NCBI GenBank assembly: GCA_021798935.1
Contig: JAJZBL010000002.1
Span: forward strand, 62,001 to 126,000
Length of the DNA: 64,000 nt
Source: Microcaldota archaeon
GTDB taxonomy: Archaea > Micrarchaeota > Micrarchaeia > Micrarchaeales > Micrarchaeaceae
Direction of reading: 5' to 3'
Shown one piece after another: positions 30,394 through 40,856 of this stretch; the first letter of the stretch is position 1, and each line of letters begins with the position of its first letter. The notes beneath the pieces were generated by a model. The model searched no databases and was not told the DNA's origin. It saw only the letters and a list, made by a program, of their open reading frames with translations. The translations under genes and the position numbers were made by a program.

Positions 30394-31098
30394 ATGTCCA
30401 AAACTATGGAGACAAAAGATAAAATTTTGAAGAGCTTAAAGGTTAAGAAAAGAACAATAACAGAGCTCAGTGAAGAGTTAGGGTTATCAAAATCTACAGT
30501 TAGCCAGCATCTATATGAACTGATAGATTCTGGTTTAATAGAGGAAGAGCCAAATGATCATTTCAAGAAGCTTAAGTATTTTAGGTTGAAGGATAAAGAA
30601 AGTGCAAAAGAGACTGCTGGCATGAGTATAAAGCTTATAGGAGCTGCAATATTTATAATTGCAATAGTGTCAATTTTCGCAATTGTTCTAAATGGAGGAT
30701 TTCACATTAGTAAAAATAATAATAGCAGTATATTGACAAATGATACAATTGTAAGCCCATCTTTTAACTGCCCTATGCTTCCATATTATAGTACTGCAAA
30801 TTACAGCGATGTGAATAATATAGTGTTTAACAATGCTGAGGGCAGTTGGTGTTTCCTCACCTATATCAACACAAAATCAGAAGTTATAAATATAGGCAAA
30901 GGTGTTCATTACAGCTCTTACAATGGAACTCTTTATGTGCCTGAGTTCAATTATACATACAAAATGGGCCCTAAGCAGGTTCTTAATGTAGAAAATGCTG
31001 CAAAAGAAGGTTATTGCTGGGCATATAAAACAATAGAGATGTTCAATATAACTTACTCAGGAAATGCCACAAATTGCAAGAACCTTATATCAGGTTGA
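30394..31098 (+). CDS. membrane-anchored ArsR-like HTH regulator with extracytoplasmic domain
   Basis: N-terminal HTH 'TITELSEELGLSKSTVSQHLYELIDSGLIEEE', one TM 'IKLIGAAIFIIAIVSIFAIVL', Cys-containing C-terminal domain. Confidence 0.75.
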   Translation: MSKTMETKDKILKSLKVKKRTITELSEELGLSKSTVSQHLYELIDSGLIEEEPNDHFKKLKYFRLKDKESAKETAGMSIKLIGAAIFIIAIVSIFAIVLNGGFHISKNNNSSILTNDTIVSPSFNCPMLPYYSTANYSDVNNIVFNNAEGSWCFLTYINTKSEVINIGKGVHYSSYNGTLYVPEFNYTYKMGPKQVLNVENAAKEGYCWAYKTIEMFNITYSGNATNCKNLISG

Positions 31099-31197
31099 AG
31101 TTTTTGTTTCTTTTTGTTTTTTTGTAATTATTTTATAATTTTAAGTATGCGGTTTCTATCTGTAATGGCTGGGAAAAAGCAGCACTTATTAGATCTT

Positions 31198-31743
31198 TTA
31201 TAGTTCTGTTTTGTCATCGAATTTTAGTATTTTGAAGCTTCTCAGATCCATATCGTGCATCAAGTAAACTTTTTCCCAGCCTATGTTCCCCAATTCATTT
31301 CCCTTTAAGGCAAGCCTGCTTATAGTATCTTTTACCTTTGCTTCAGAGTCTGCTTCAATTTCTATTATTGGAGGAAGCTTTGGCCATTCATCTATAGTAA
31401 TCTCAGCCCCGTCCAAAGAATATACAGTTCTCTTGCTCTCTTGATAAAGAGGTTCAGGTATAATTGAGGATAGAATTTTTGCAACAGTATCGAAATCATT
31501 AACTTCGGTTTCTATCTCTTCAGTATTAGCGAGACCACCACCAATTCTATGTTTATATGTAAGTGTGGTCTTTTTGCCATCTGTTCTTAACCTTACAAAC
31601 CTTTCTCCTCCATTCTTATCTTCTAGGTTGAATATCCACCTTCTGAAAAACTTTTTGCCTTCGAACTTTGCGCCATTTTTCTCAAGAGCCTTTACTGCAT
31701 CCTTTAGGTCTACATTTTCAATCTTCGTCTCTATCTCTATCAT
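31198..31743 (-). CDS. CYTH-domain protein (CyaB/ThTPase-like)
   Basis: 'MIEIETKI', 'FVRLRTDGKKTTLTYKHR', 'ITIDEWPKLPPIIEIEAD'. Confidence 0.88.
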   Translation of the reverse strand: MIEIETKIENVDLKDAVKALEKNGAKFEGKKFFRRWIFNLEDKNGGERFVRLRTDGKKTTLTYKHRIGGGLANTEEIETEVNDFDTVAKILSSIIPEPLYQESKRTVYSLDGAEITIDEWPKLPPIIEIEADSEAKVKDTISRLALKGNELGNIGWEKVYLMHDMDLRSFKILKFDDKTEL

Positions 31744-31799
31744 ATTCTAACCTTTTATTTAACGTAGAACAGGACATAATTTCTTAGTAAAGCACAAGT

Positions 31800-31894
31800 G
31801 CGACCGTCGGGATTTGAACCCGAGTTTTTGGCTGTCTTTTGAACCTTCCTTTTCAATGGAAGGCCAAAGTCCTACCAGGCTAGACTACGATCGC
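31800..31894 (-). tRNA. tRNA-Gly(TCC) containing a ~23-nt intron
   Basis: Reverse strand GCGATCG TA GTCTAGCCTGGTAGGAC T TTGGC CTTCCA[intron]A GCCAA ... GGGTTCAAATCCC ... CGGTCGC; intron GGAAGG pairs with CCTTCC. Confidence 0.87.
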
Positions 31895-32124
31895 AAAATT
31901 CAGTCAAATTATCAAAGTATGTCTTAAGGATGCAATAATATTCTCAACTTATTCTATAAATACTTTTCGTTTTGTGCTAGCATCTATTACAGCAACGGAT
32001 GTTAGTATACAAATAAAAACATATTAATATAAAAAGCAATTCTCATACAAAAGTATTAATATTAGTATATTTAAATTTTAATTGCTTGGAAAATATTTCA
32101 AGCGAAAAAAAGAAAGTGAATTGA

Positions 32125-32400
32125 ATGAATGACGAAGGAAACGGAAATGGCTCATATGAAGGCCATGGTGGTTTTGGAAGGAGAAATGATAGATTTTCTG
32201 GAATGTCTTCGACACCAAAACCTGTAAAGGTAGGAGATGAAATTGACGTAAAGATAGAAGCAGTAGCATCTAAAGGTGACGGAATCGCCAAAAAGGATGG
32301 TTTTGTAATCTTTATAAAGGGTGCAAAGGAGGGGGAAGAGAAAAAGATAAGAATAACAGATGTAAAAGAAAGATTTGCAACTGGAGAAGTAATTTCCTGA
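32125..32400 (+). CDS. TRAM-domain RNA-binding protein
   Basis: 'VGDEIDVKIEAVASKGDGIAKKDGFVIFIKGAKEGEEKKIRITDVKERFATGEV'. Confidence 0.88.
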   Translation: MNDEGNGNGSYEGHGGFGRRNDRFSGMSSTPKPVKVGDEIDVKIEAVASKGDGIAKKDGFVIFIKGAKEGEEKKIRITDVKERFATGEVIS

Positions 32401-32504
32401 TTAGAATCTAAATTAAAGTTGTTTTTCAACCTGTTTCTTTATCAGGTTGGTTTATTTTTTCAGAAATTTTTATATTTTATAGAAATCTTTTCTATGTCTG
32501 CTTG

Positions 32505-32825
32505 CTATTCCTTTGGATTTTTTATTTTATCAGCTGCTATTATCAATGCTGCAGGCCCTACTTTATCCATACCTCTATCTTTACTTACTTCTATTGCTTT
32601 CATTATATAATCAACCGCTTGCTCGGCTAAAAGGCTGGTCAAAGCTATACTAGTTGACTTGTCTATTATATTATGATTTGGAACTGCACTATTCAATGCC
32701 TCTTCAAAATCCACTTTCTTAAGGGCAATTAATATTTTATCCCTTATTTCATTCTTGTCTAAGATTTCCTTGCCTAATTTATACTCTTGAGCATCGCCAC
32801 TAATCATTTGCCACACCATATTCAC
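32505..32825 (-). CDS. small hypothetical protein
   Basis: 106 aa ORF with native-like composition; no family recognised. Confidence 0.5.
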   Translation of the reverse strand: MNMVWQMISGDAQEYKLGKEILDKNEIRDKILIALKKVDFEEALNSAVPNHNIIDKSTSIALTSLLAEQAVDYIMKAIEVSKDRGMDKVGPAALIIAADKIKNPKE

Positions 32826-32923
32826 ATTTATTTTGCGGTTTTGGTTTATTTAAGCATTTTGCGGAAGTTTCTAACAATTTGTTATAATTTTAAGCAACAG
32901 ATTAGGGATCAATTTACATAAGA

Positions 32924-33853
32924 TTAAGAGTTCTTTGACAAATCCTGCACAATCACATAATCATTACCTCTCCAGCTTATTTTATTCATTGAATGTGCAT
33001 ACGCTAAATTAATCAAGTATATGATGTTTATGAATAAGAATATGAAAAGTGAGTAAGCTTTATATTTTGGAGCACGGATATAGGTCCTTGCTTCACCGAT
33101 TGCAAAGGGGGCTAGGAATATAATAAATATAGGGTTTACAAATATAGAGAGCAATATTGAAGAGAAGAAAAGCAATTCTTGACCTGAATATAATATAACA
33201 CCATACGTGAAATTTGATTTTGATCCTAACATAGTCAAAGCTGTCTGCCTATTTGACCATTCCATAAAAGCACTAAACTTGTCATTGGTATTTACAATCA
33301 GACCTAAATCCCCTACATATACTAATTTTCCCAGCGATTTGGCTTTTCTTGTTATAAATATATCATCAGATAAAGAATTAGAGAATTCGGACAGAGAATT
33401 GCTGTCCATTAATGAATTCCTAAATGCCAGTGATCCACCCCATCCAAATAATGTTAAATCTGATTCCATCATCCCATTTCCAACAAAACTCCAGACCATC
33501 TTTACTTTAGACCAAAATCCACCTACAGGGTTGAAATAAGGATAAGATGTAGTTGCCATAACATTGCTTTCACTGAATGGGGCAATCATCTTTTCTAACC
33601 AATAATTAGTAAACTTCACATCAGAATCTGCTATTGCATATATGTCATATCCGGGATATGTAGAAATTGCAGTTGATATTGCTTTTACCTTTCCGCTGCC
33701 TTTTCCTGCGCTTGGATTAGACACAATCAAGCTTAAGCCAAGTTCTCTTATTATCGGTACGGCTGGATCATTCAAATTATCTACTACACAAATTATATTG
33801 TAATTTTTGTAAGTTTGTAGTTTTAAAGAATAGAGATTCTCCTTTAATGTCAA
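32924..33853 (-). CDS. family 2 glycosyltransferase with C-terminal TM segments (true N-terminus probably up to ~34030-34051)
   Basis: 'IYAIADSDVKFTNYWLEKMIAPF', 'FGWGGSLAFR'. In-frame upstream sequence encodes a TM helix and '...EKKVLIISPCKGVDLTLKEN'. Confidence 0.8.
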   Translation of the reverse strand: MTLKENLYSLKLQTYKNYNIICVVDNLNDPAVPIIRELGLSLIVSNPSAGKGSGKVKAISTAISTYPGYDIYAIADSDVKFTNYWLEKMIAPFSESNVMATTSYPYFNPVGGFWSKVKMVWSFVGNGMMESDLTLFGWGGSLAFRNSLMDSNSLSEFSNSLSDDIFITRKAKSLGKLVYVGDLGLIVNTNDKFSAFMEWSNRQTALTMLGSKSNFTYGVILYSGQELLFFSSILLSIFVNPIFIIFLAPFAIGEARTYIRAPKYKAYSLFIFLFINIIYLINLAYAHSMNKISWRGNDYVIVQDLSKNS

Positions 33854-34028
33854 ATCAACTCCTTTGCAGGGGGATATAATTAAGACCTTTTTTTCATTGG
33901 TTGACTCGTATATTACCTTTGCATTTTTCTTCTTTATATACGGATAAATTGATATTGCAAGTAAGCCTAGGAATAAGAGTGCGATAAACGTGATATAAGC
34001 AATCAGTAGAAAATTTGCGCTAATAATC

Positions 34029-36575
34029 TCACCCCAAATACTTCGATAAGCTTATGTTGTTGTCTATCATTTCCTCTGCTTTCTTATAATCCTTTTCTAC
34101 ATCTTGTCTGAGAACACCTTTCTTCTTGAAGAACTTTGATATGTCACTTTTAACTTCGGTATCATTAACTATGGACAATTCAGAAACAAAGTCCCCAAGC
34201 ATCAAGGTTGAAGGATCATATAGATCTTTAAGTTTATCCCAATTATCTTTGACCCATTCCCAATAGACTCTATAATTTCCTCTAATCCTATTTACTGATC
34301 TTATAAGGCGATAAGAATCCTGCATCTTTATACTTCCAGATATTGAGTAATCTAATGCATATTTTACCATTCCAGGCTTATCGAAACTTCCCATTGCTGA
34401 GATTATCAATGGTTTTTCAGAAGGGCTTGCATCTTTATAAAGCCTTTCAAGTTCTTTAAATTCAGATTTTCCACCATTAATGGAAAGATTAACGTATACA
34501 GCTTCTCTTATGTTGCTATCTATCGAATATGTATTTTCTTTGTTTTTTTCAAATAATCTAAATAACTCCGAAGATATCTGTTTGTCCTTTAGCAGAGCTA
34601 AGTTCATTAATGCAGATGCCCTCAATTCTTTATTCTGCAATGGTTCGCCTTTCTTAGTAACTAACCCTACATCTTTAATTGCCTTTTTTGATATTGATAT
34701 TATTGTATTTCTCAATTTCTTAGATATCCCATTCCCTCTTGCAATAAGATAAATTCTATAGAGATTTGAAAGTATAATTTTTGTAGATAAGTAATGGATA
34801 TTGCCAATTGAGGCTTTAATGTAATCTAAGTAATCATTTATAGATATATAACCAGATCTGTAAAGTAGGTACAAATTGAATAGCAGGCCAGCTTTACTTA
34901 AATCAGGTAAATTGACTTTATCAACGTATAAAAGTGTGGATTTTATATAATCTTTTGGGTATTTCACCACATAAAATCCAGATTGGCTTGGATTAAATAG
35001 GATATGGTTGAACGTTCTTTCGTTTATTTTTAAAGATCTGCTTTCTAATATTAGCCTAGATTCCTTGCCGTCTAAGAGGTATTTTATTGGTATAATCCAG
35101 ATGTTAGAGTTTGAATTTTGGGATTTGGATAGTCTAAAACGGCTCTGTGAAATCCATATGGCTTTTTTAGACATTTTAACTTCTAATTGTGGATATCCTT
35201 CACTATTTATCCAATCCTCTAATATCTTTCCGATTTTAGCTCCTTTCAACGCGGGATCTAAGATTGAAGCTTTCTGTATCGAATTCCATAGGTCCTCTTT
35301 TTTGGCATTTTTGTATTTATACGTTTTTAAGTAAATATTCAGTCCCTTGCTGAATACTTTATCTCCAACAAAATCATTGATCATATTTAGCAAAGCTCCG
35401 CCTTTATTATAGCTTATGACATCAAATATTGAATCTGCCTCACCTGATTCCTTAATCAATGTGCTTATGGGGTGCGTGCTCTTAAGTGAATCGCCCAATA
35501 AGGCACTTATTGTACTCTCGTAATAATCATTTTCAATTTTCCATAAAGGGTAGATATTTTTTAGGGCTTTGTAACTCATAAAAGTTGCAAAACTTTCATT
35601 TAGCCATAGATCGTCCCACCATTCCATAGTTACAAGATCGCCGAACCACTGGTGTGCAAGTTCGTGTGCAATTGTATCTGCAACATTATGTTTTGCAGAT
35701 TCTGGTGTTGTCTTTTCATTGACAAGCAAGCTAGCTTCCCTGAAAGTTATTGCGCCCCAATTTTCCATTGCCCCTGCTGCAAAATCTGGAACTGCTATAA
35801 GGTCAACCTTATTTAATGGATATTTAAATCCAAAATACTTTTCATAGAAGCTTATAGATTTCTTTGCACATTCTAATGCAAATTTGCCATCTTTAGATTT
35901 TCCTTGTGTGGTTATAACCCTTAGCTTTAACTTCCCTAAATTAGCTTTTAAATATTCAAATTTTCCAACACCTAAGAAAACTAAGTAAGTAGACATTCTT
36001 GGTGTAAGCTCAAAACTAACAATTTTTCTATTGCTGCTTTTAACGTGTTTGGTAGATTCGATAGGCATGTTAGATATAGCATCATATTCTTCATCAACTT
36101 CCAATGATATCTTGAATTGAGATTTAAATATCGGTGCATCAAAGCATGGAAATGATGATCTTGCGCTATTAGGCTCAAATTGCGAAGAGAGCATATATTC
36201 CAGTTTTCCATTGTCTAAATAAGAACTTTTATAAAATCCATACATCTTGTCATTATTTATGCCTTCAAAATTTATTAGCAAATTGCACTTCCCAGATATC
36301 TCTTCCTTAAATATAAGATGCGCTACTTTATTTTTTTCATCATTCAAAATTTTGTACACTTTTATCTTTTTGTTTTTTGAAACTATATAAGCAGATTTTA
36401 TTTTGATTTGCCAAGAATGTATAGATATCTCTTTTGTAGGTGATTTTATTTCTATGCTTATGTTTTCTTTGCCGTTGTATTTAAAAGTCTTAAAATTTGT
36501 TGATATATTTATATCATACCTAACAGGTAGTATATCTTTGCTCAAACCGTCATAAATAAATTCCAAGGATGACAC
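34029..36575 (-). CDS. M1-family aminopeptidase (tricorn-interacting factor F2/F3-like)
   Basis: 'GAMENWGAITFRE' and HExxH 'IAHELAHQWFGDLVTMEWWDDLWLNESFATF'. Confidence 0.95.
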   Translation of the reverse strand: MSSLEFIYDGLSKDILPVRYDINISTNFKTFKYNGKENISIEIKSPTKEISIHSWQIKIKSAYIVSKNKKIKVYKILNDEKNKVAHLIFKEEISGKCNLLINFEGINNDKMYGFYKSSYLDNGKLEYMLSSQFEPNSARSSFPCFDAPIFKSQFKISLEVDEEYDAISNMPIESTKHVKSSNRKIVSFELTPRMSTYLVFLGVGKFEYLKANLGKLKLRVITTQGKSKDGKFALECAKKSISFYEKYFGFKYPLNKVDLIAVPDFAAGAMENWGAITFREASLLVNEKTTPESAKHNVADTIAHELAHQWFGDLVTMEWWDDLWLNESFATFMSYKALKNIYPLWKIENDYYESTISALLGDSLKSTHPISTLIKESGEADSIFDVISYNKGGALLNMINDFVGDKVFSKGLNIYLKTYKYKNAKKEDLWNSIQKASILDPALKGAKIGKILEDWINSEGYPQLEVKMSKKAIWISQSRFRLSKSQNSNSNIWIIPIKYLLDGKESRLILESRSLKINERTFNHILFNPSQSGFYVVKYPKDYIKSTLLYVDKVNLPDLSKAGLLFNLYLLYRSGYISINDYLDYIKASIGNIHYLSTKIILSNLYRIYLIARGNGISKKLRNTIISISKKAIKDVGLVTKKGEPLQNKELRASALMNLALLKDKQISSELFRLFEKNKENTYSIDSNIREAVYVNLSINGGKSEFKELERLYKDASPSEKPLIISAMGSFDKPGMVKYALDYSISGSIKMQDSYRLIRSVNRIRGNYRVYWEWVKDNWDKLKDLYDPSTLMLGDFVSELSIVNDTEVKSDISKFFKKKGVLRQDVEKDYKKAEEMIDNNISLSKYLG

Positions 36576-36736
36576 CTTTTTTACAAATAATAAATTATAA
36601 TTTAATATAAATTAATTAAGCACTTGCTAAAATATTTTGTATTTATATACTTTTTCTAATAAATTCATACTGCACATAACTAATGGATAATTTATTGTAA
36701 GTATCGTAATTCAATAATTTTTTAAAAGGTAAAAAC

Positions 36737-38038
36737 ATGACCGGCAGTAGCAATGGCAAATTTCTTACTAGTAAAAGCAAATTTTTTAATGATAAAATTA
36801 GGATATTTGCAGGAGCTTCTATTGGCCATTTTGCAAATGATGGAACTCTCCTTATATTTACAATTCTTATGGTTTATTATATAAGGATACCAAATGTTAA
36901 CATTGCAGTTCTTGGCTCTATAGCAGTTACTTACCAACTGCTATCCGGTTATATAAGTACAAGAGTAGGGAAATATGCGGATGCCAAAAGAGATTTTAAT
37001 AAGCTTATTTCTGTTGGCATATTGATTGAAGGGCTTGGGATCTTTCTGTTTAGCATTTCGTTTTTATTCCATAATTTGTTTTATTTATATGCACTTGCAT
37101 TACTGGCTGCTTTAGTCCTTGGATTTGGCCAGGCCTTTTATCATCCACTTGGTGGAGCACTCTTATCTGCTACGTTTGGAAAAAGTTCACCAAAATATAT
37201 GGGCGCTAATGGAGTGTTTGGCAGCTTAGGCAGATCTGTACTGCCTTCATTGATAGCTTTCTCAATATTACTATTTGGAGATGCAGCAGGGCTTATTCCT
37301 ATATCCGCATTTTATTTATTGCTTTCTATTATAATATTCGTATTGCTTGTTAACAGAACTAATAATAAAGTTTTTAGAGGCAAAAATAAAGAGGATCTCT
37401 TAAATTTATCTTCAGATACTGCAGATATGACTACATCCAAAAAGTTTAAAACACATCATAAGCCCTTCAGTTTTTATAGAAGATCTGTTTATAAGTTAAC
37501 ATTTGTCACTGTTCTAAGGTCCGCTTCAATTATGGCTACTATAACATTTATCGGGGTTTATATAAAGCTTATAGAAAAGCTTACTGCAACAGAAGTTGGA
37601 ATCTTCCTTACTATAACTTTCTTTTTTGCTGTTATAGGCCAGTACGTATTTGGTGTTTTAGTCACAAAAGTAGGAAACCGTAAAACGGTAATTTATAGCA
37701 CATTAATATCTGTTATTGCTTTTGGCCTTTTCTTGCTGCTAAGGGGGCCAATTTATTCTTATATTTTCTATTCAGTATTTACATTTGCAGCCCTCACTTC
37801 ATTCCCCATATTTATGAGTTATTCCGCAAATATAGTAGAAAAGGAATATAATGGGTATTCCAACTCTGTAGTCTGGGGTATTGGGTCAATTATAGGTGGC
37901 GCTATGGGTGTGGGGTTAATAACAATATTGTTATATTTTGGGTTTAATATATTTAGTGGAATGGTTGTTGCTGAGGTTATTGGAATAATTTCCATATTAT
38001 CATTACCAATCTTGCCTAAAACCTTGGAGATTGATTGA
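36737..38038 (+). CDS. MFS transporter
   Basis: ~12 hydrophobic segments, MFS-like 'YISTRVGKYADAKR' loop and duplicated halves. Confidence 0.8.
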   Translation: MTGSSNGKFLTSKSKFFNDKIRIFAGASIGHFANDGTLLIFTILMVYYIRIPNVNIAVLGSIAVTYQLLSGYISTRVGKYADAKRDFNKLISVGILIEGLGIFLFSISFLFHNLFYLYALALLAALVLGFGQAFYHPLGGALLSATFGKSSPKYMGANGVFGSLGRSVLPSLIAFSILLFGDAAGLIPISAFYLLLSIIIFVLLVNRTNNKVFRGKNKEDLLNLSSDTADMTTSKKFKTHHKPFSFYRRSVYKLTFVTVLRSASIMATITFIGVYIKLIEKLTATEVGIFLTITFFFAVIGQYVFGVLVTKVGNRKTVIYSTLISVIAFGLFLLLRGPIYSYIFYSVFTFAALTSFPIFMSYSANIVEKEYNGYSNSVVWGIGSIIGGAMGVGLITILLYFGFNIFSGMVVAEVIGIISILSLPILPKTLEID

Positions 38039-38047
38039 AGTGAATTT

Positions 38048-38938
38048 ATGACCAATATAAGTATAATTATACCAACTAAGGACGAGTTGAATGTCAAGAA
38101 TATATTAAAGGATATAGAGAAAAACTTCAAAAGAAATGAAATAGAAATTATAATTGTAGATAAAAGCAAACCTGCGATAAAGCGTAAAATCAAAAGATTG
38201 GGATTCGCTGTGATAGACCAATCATCAAATGGCTATGAAAATGCATTGGTAGAGGGTTTCAAAAAAGCAAAATCACCTATACTGGCTACTATAGATGCTG
38301 ATGGAACTTATTCCGTTAATGACCTTAAATCGGTTATATTGGAATTGAAAAATAGCGATTATGACTTTGTGAGTGGAGATCGCAGCAAGGGCTTAAGGGG
38401 CCTGAAATTTTACATATGGTTTGGCAATAAGTTCCTAACAAAATTATTTAACCTATTGTATCATAAAAAGATGCACGATGTTTTAAGCGGAGTATTCGCA
38501 ATGAAAAAAGAGGTATTTGACAAGATAAAATATGATGATGCCTTTAGAGCAGGCACCCTATTTTTTGAGATAGATGCTGTGAGAAGAGGTTACAGTATAA
38601 AGGATATCCCAATAAGCTATGCAGATAGGCTAAACACCAAATCGAGGATAACAAAATCAAAACCAATATATGGTTTATTTATAGCATTTTATTCGATAAA
38701 ATATGCAAGAGACTATAAGCCACTCCTTCTATTTGGCATTTTAGGAGTTATCTTTATTGTAGCAGGATTAATAATAGGGGCTTTTGTAATACAGAATTAT
38801 ATTGCAACAGGTACACTTATTGAAGTCGGTAGGGCCTTAATATCGTTTATGCTTATAGTATTAGGATTTCTATCTATAATAACAGGGTTAATATTAGATA
38901 TGCTATCTGAAATAGAAAAAGTAATGCTTAGAAAATAA
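38048..38938 (+). CDS. family 2 glycosyltransferase, dolichol-phosphate mannosyltransferase-like, with two C-terminal TMs
   Basis: 'ISIIIPTKDELNVKNILKDIEK', 'ATIDADGTYSVNDLKSVI', 'SGVFAMKKEVFDKI'. Confidence 0.88.
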   Translation: MTNISIIIPTKDELNVKNILKDIEKNFKRNEIEIIIVDKSKPAIKRKIKRLGFAVIDQSSNGYENALVEGFKKAKSPILATIDADGTYSVNDLKSVILELKNSDYDFVSGDRSKGLRGLKFYIWFGNKFLTKLFNLLYHKKMHDVLSGVFAMKKEVFDKIKYDDAFRAGTLFFEIDAVRRGYSIKDIPISYADRLNTKSRITKSKPIYGLFIAFYSIKYARDYKPLLLFGILGVIFIVAGLIIGAFVIQNYIATGTLIEVGRALISFMLIVLGFLSIITGLILDMLSEIEKVMLRK

Positions 38939-38973
38939 AAATTATAAATATCCTTATTTTGGAATTTTTATTC

Positions 38974-40302
38974 CTACCTTAAGGATTTGTTCTTTGTCTC
39001 TGGCGCAAATTTTAATGTAATTAAAAATCCAATAAGCTCAAACACAGCAAAGCATATTATAACAATTTTCAATCCATAAAGAGAATCTATAATAGGAAAT
39101 GAAAACACTGCTACAATTGACCCTACTTTTGATATAGATGTAGCAAAACCCATTGCAGTACCTCTTATCCTTGTAGGGAACAACTCTACAGGATATGCAT
39201 ATGTCATTGGGCTAGGCCCTATATTATCAAACAGATGCACCATGCCAAATGCACTAAATGTCATCAGAAGGCCGACAACCATATACATATTGACAAAGAA
39301 AAATATCGTCAATGTTATAAAAGACCCTAAGAAACCTAACAGCAGCAAAGGTTTCCTGCCTAATCTTTCTACATAATAGATAGCTATCAAAAATCCTATT
39401 ATTACAGGTACTGATTCCGCCATTCCGGTAAAAACTACATAAAGATCTGCATAATGAGAAGCTATCTCTGTAGAAAATATCAATGGAGAATATGTCCATA
39501 TACCATAGCTTACAAGGTTATATGAGAACCAAGCGATTGCAATGAAAATAGAATACACCAGATATTTGCCTTTGAATATATCGCTTATTTTAGTACTTCC
39601 TTTTTCTAATTTAGGGATTTTGTTTATTTTTAATCCTGTATCTTTCTCTATTTCTTCCTTAGATTTTTCTCCTGCTTCCTTGCCATACCTATATTCGATC
39701 CAATAAGGGCTTTCTGGTATCTTTTTCCTTGAGTACACCACTATTAACGGAAATATTGCACCTATCATATACATGAAACGCCATGCATTAATTCCTGTAA
39801 AAAGAACCAGAGGGATAGATATAGTCAAAAATAATATGGATCCTATAGAAAAGGAGAATATATTTATCAGAAGATACCTACCTCTTACCTTTTTTGGGGA
39901 AAACTCTGCTTGTATAGATGAACTGATTGGGTAATCTGCACCAATCCCTATTCCAACAAGAAATTGGAATATGGAAAAGATAACATAGTTTGTTGATAAG
40001 CCTGTCAAAAAAAGAAATATTGAAACGATAACCAAATCATAAATATAGATATATCTTCTGCCATATAAATCTGCAATTTTGCCGAATATTATGCTTCCAA
40101 TGAAAACGCCAAAAATCGATGAAATCCCCATTATTGAGATTTGGTAGCTGGAAAGGTTCATCGCTTTGATTAAATACAGCAGGGCATATGAAAATACTGT
40201 TAAAGTATATCCATCAACCATGATGCCTATTGAAGAAAGGATAGTGATTTTCCTTAACATCGGTGTCTCTGGAAGGTCTTCTATGGTATTATAAGCAGCC
40301 AT
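38974..40302 (-). CDS. MFS transporter, sugar/metabolite porter type
   Basis: 'GKIADLYGRRYIYI', 'VGIGIGADYPISSSIQAEFSPKKVRGRYL', 'VERLGRKPLLLLG', 'ELFPTRIRGTAMG'. Confidence 0.9.
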   Translation of the reverse strand: MAAYNTIEDLPETPMLRKITILSSIGIMVDGYTLTVFSYALLYLIKAMNLSSYQISIMGISSIFGVFIGSIIFGKIADLYGRRYIYIYDLVIVSIFLFLTGLSTNYVIFSIFQFLVGIGIGADYPISSSIQAEFSPKKVRGRYLLINIFSFSIGSILFLTISIPLVLFTGINAWRFMYMIGAIFPLIVVYSRKKIPESPYWIEYRYGKEAGEKSKEEIEKDTGLKINKIPKLEKGSTKISDIFKGKYLVYSIFIAIAWFSYNLVSYGIWTYSPLIFSTEIASHYADLYVVFTGMAESVPVIIGFLIAIYYVERLGRKPLLLLGFLGSFITLTIFFFVNMYMVVGLLMTFSAFGMVHLFDNIGPSPMTYAYPVELFPTRIRGTAMGFATSISKVGSIVAVFSFPIIDSLYGLKIVIICFAVFELIGFLITLKFAPETKNKSLR

Positions 40303-40460
40303 TTAATACAAATAGAAGAGTAAAATATAAAAAGAGTACAATTTACCTATTCTCTAACCGCTTTAGGATTATTTGCAAGTAAACTAAAACATAAGCTTGT
40401 AGATAAGTATTTATTATTATACTAAAGTAAATTATTGTAAACTTTAGTATAGGGATTATC

Positions 40461-40850
40461 TTGGTACTGATTCATAAAATCGATAGAATAAAAAATTATA
40501 TTAGTTTCCTTAAAGTAGTTACGATTCCTTTCATACTGCTTACTCTTCTTATATCTACATATTCTAACGCTTCTCCTGCAAATAACAGTACAATAGGAGT
40601 TGTATCTCAATTAGGCTATGTGAAGAGCCTGCTTTCACAGATTGGGCCTATATTGAGCGCTGTGCTATTCATATTAGCTGGGATATTCTATGCTATAGGC
40701 CAATTGATGACACCTGAGAAAAAGGCTTCATTCCATACAACTGCTATAAATCTGATAATAGGTGCAATAATAGTTGCGGTGCTTAGCTTTACATCTACAA
40801 CTTTGGCTACTGCTTCAACGCACTTCCTATCTAACTCTACGCTTAAGTGA
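40461..40850 (+). CDS. VirB2/TrbC-like (CedA1/TedC-like) pilin candidate
   Basis: Signal-peptide-like N-terminus (...LLTLLISTYSNASPA) then two hydrophobic helices separated by a short polar turn 'GQLMTPEKKASFHTTAIN'. Confidence 0.6.
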   Translation: MVLIHKIDRIKNYISFLKVVTIPFILLTLLISTYSNASPANNSTIGVVSQLGYVKSLLSQIGPILSAVLFILAGIFYAIGQLMTPEKKASFHTTAINLIIGAIIVAVLSFTSTTLATASTHFLSNSTLK

Positions 40851-40856
40851 CTATTA

